The position numbers and the translations under genes are program-made. 6,420 nucleotides of DNA from CAYSHJ01 sp964589725 (GTDB taxonomy: Bacteria; Planctomycetota; Planctomycetia; Planctomycetales; Planctomycetaceae): NCBI GenBank assembly GCA_964589725.1, contig CAZPUJ010000317.1, forward strand, positions 1-6,420, read 5' to 3'. The notes below the pieces were generated by a model. The model was not told the origin of the DNA, did not search any database, and saw nothing but the letters and a program-made list of their open reading frames with translations. Below are positions 6,239-6,420 of this stretch, in pieces (positions within the stretch are counted from its first letter, which is position 1; every line of letters begins with the position of its first letter).

Positions 6239-6332
6239 GTAGCCCAGGCCCTTGTGGCCTCGCTATCGTGGCCGCGATGGCGGACAAGCTCAATTGACAA
6301 TAGATCATTACGGCCACAAGGGCCGTGGCTAC
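6239..6332. repeat. Second inverted pair of GTAG-led hairpins (BIME-like)
   Basis: This pair lies in the gap between the DUF1501 and Gfo/Idh genes. The plus unit, 6239..6260, is GTAGCCC, stem AGGCC, loop CTTGT, stem GGCCT. The minus unit, 6332..6310, is GTAGCC, stem ACGGCC, loop CTTGT, stem GGCCGT. The two share a 13-base core GGCCCTTGTGGCC but differ outside it, each keeping its own pairing. As in the left-hand element, both GTAG ends point outward. The 49 bases between the units include an imperfect hairpin (6261..6282). The first unit may extend its stem through TAGC/GCTA (6240..6243, 6262..6265). Because the Gfo/Idh start is only about 26 bases from the nearer unit, it could shape the 5' end of that mRNA or attenuate read-through from the DUF1501 gene. 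Assignment to REP/BIME elements is inference. Confidence 0.7.
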
Positions 6333-6343
6333 GGACGCAACAC

Positions 6344-6420
6344 CTACACCAACACTTCCCGCACCACTTCGCCGCTGATGTCCGTCAGGCGGTAATGCCG
6401 GCCTTGGAATTTGAACGTCA
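6344..6420 (-). CDS. C-terminal end of a DUF1501 domain protein (partial)
   Basis: The minus-strand frame entering from the right edge encodes 24 complete codons and a TAG stop at 6346..6344. The peptide begins TFKFQGRHYRLTD and ends ISGEVVREVLV. This matches the usual last residues of planctomycete DUF1501 proteins, where a 'tfrfqGrdyRLTDv.G.vv.eil' tail closes the domain (pattern from memory). Full-length members have about 400-480 residues, usually carry a Tat signal, are related to sulfatases and alkaline phosphatases, and are often paired with DUF1549/DUF1553 cytochrome proteins. Only the tail is present, so active-site residues cannot be judged. It stops 130 bases before the Gfo/Idh start, a gap filled by the palindromic pair. 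Confidence 0.7.
   Translation of the reverse strand, partial: TFKFQGRHYRLTDISGEVVREVLV

Noticed and set aside
6214..6300. N-terminal extension of the Gfo/Idh protein to TTG 6300
   Set aside because: The extra codons translate a palindromic repeat and precede a clear ribosome binding site, ATG and Rossmann strand.

Overview
The window looks like a chromosomal stretch of a planctomycete, probably Pirellulales-like. The main reason is the long minus-strand gene at 1183..4299. It has the two-part architecture known mainly from Planctomycetes and Verrucomicrobia: a PVC-type 'membrane-bound dehydrogenase' beta-propeller with a C-terminal CxxCH heme domain. The incoming minus-strand gene at the right edge ends like a DUF1501 protein, and the Gfo/Idh/MocA and PIG-L genes between them are also typical of planctomycete carbohydrate clusters. 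This assignment is inferred from protein architecture, not from a marker gene.

Layout. The left edge (1..65, +) holds the last 20 codons of an unidentified gene. A nested palindromic repeat follows directly, its core being two head-to-head GTAG-led hairpins (93..141). A plus-strand Uma2-family endonuclease-like gene (204..785) has a good ribosome binding site. Positions 782..1272 (+) look coding but damaged: an ATGA-coupled start gives only 36 codons, while the more protein-like stretch lies in another frame with no good start. The rest of the window is a minus-strand block read right to left: DUF1501 tail (6344..6420), Gfo/Idh/MocA oxidoreductase (5038..6213), PIG-L deacetylase (4331..5029), PVC-type heme dehydrogenase (1183..4299). 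A short ORF of 19 codons (1107..1166) with a near-perfect Shine-Dalgarno sequence follows. The 130 bases between the DUF1501 and Gfo/Idh genes hold a second inverted pair of GTAG-led hairpins (6239..6332).

How the genes may work together. Within the Gfo/Idh, PIG-L and dehydrogenase block, gaps are 8 and 31 bases, so they probably form one transcript. An exported heme-linked sugar or alcohol dehydrogenase, a zinc N-deacetylase-like enzyme and an NAD(P)-dependent sugar oxidoreductase would fit catabolism or modification of a (possibly N-acetylated) sugar. The substrate cannot be read from the sequence.

The most notable structure is non-coding. Four hairpins share a 5' GTAGCC start, have stems that change in a compensatory way, and are arranged as two inverted pairs. 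This is the layout of REP/BIME elements mobilised by RAYT (TnpA-REP) nucleases. A different dispersed-repeat-like sequence (3526..3568) appears to be embedded in frame in the dehydrogenase gene.
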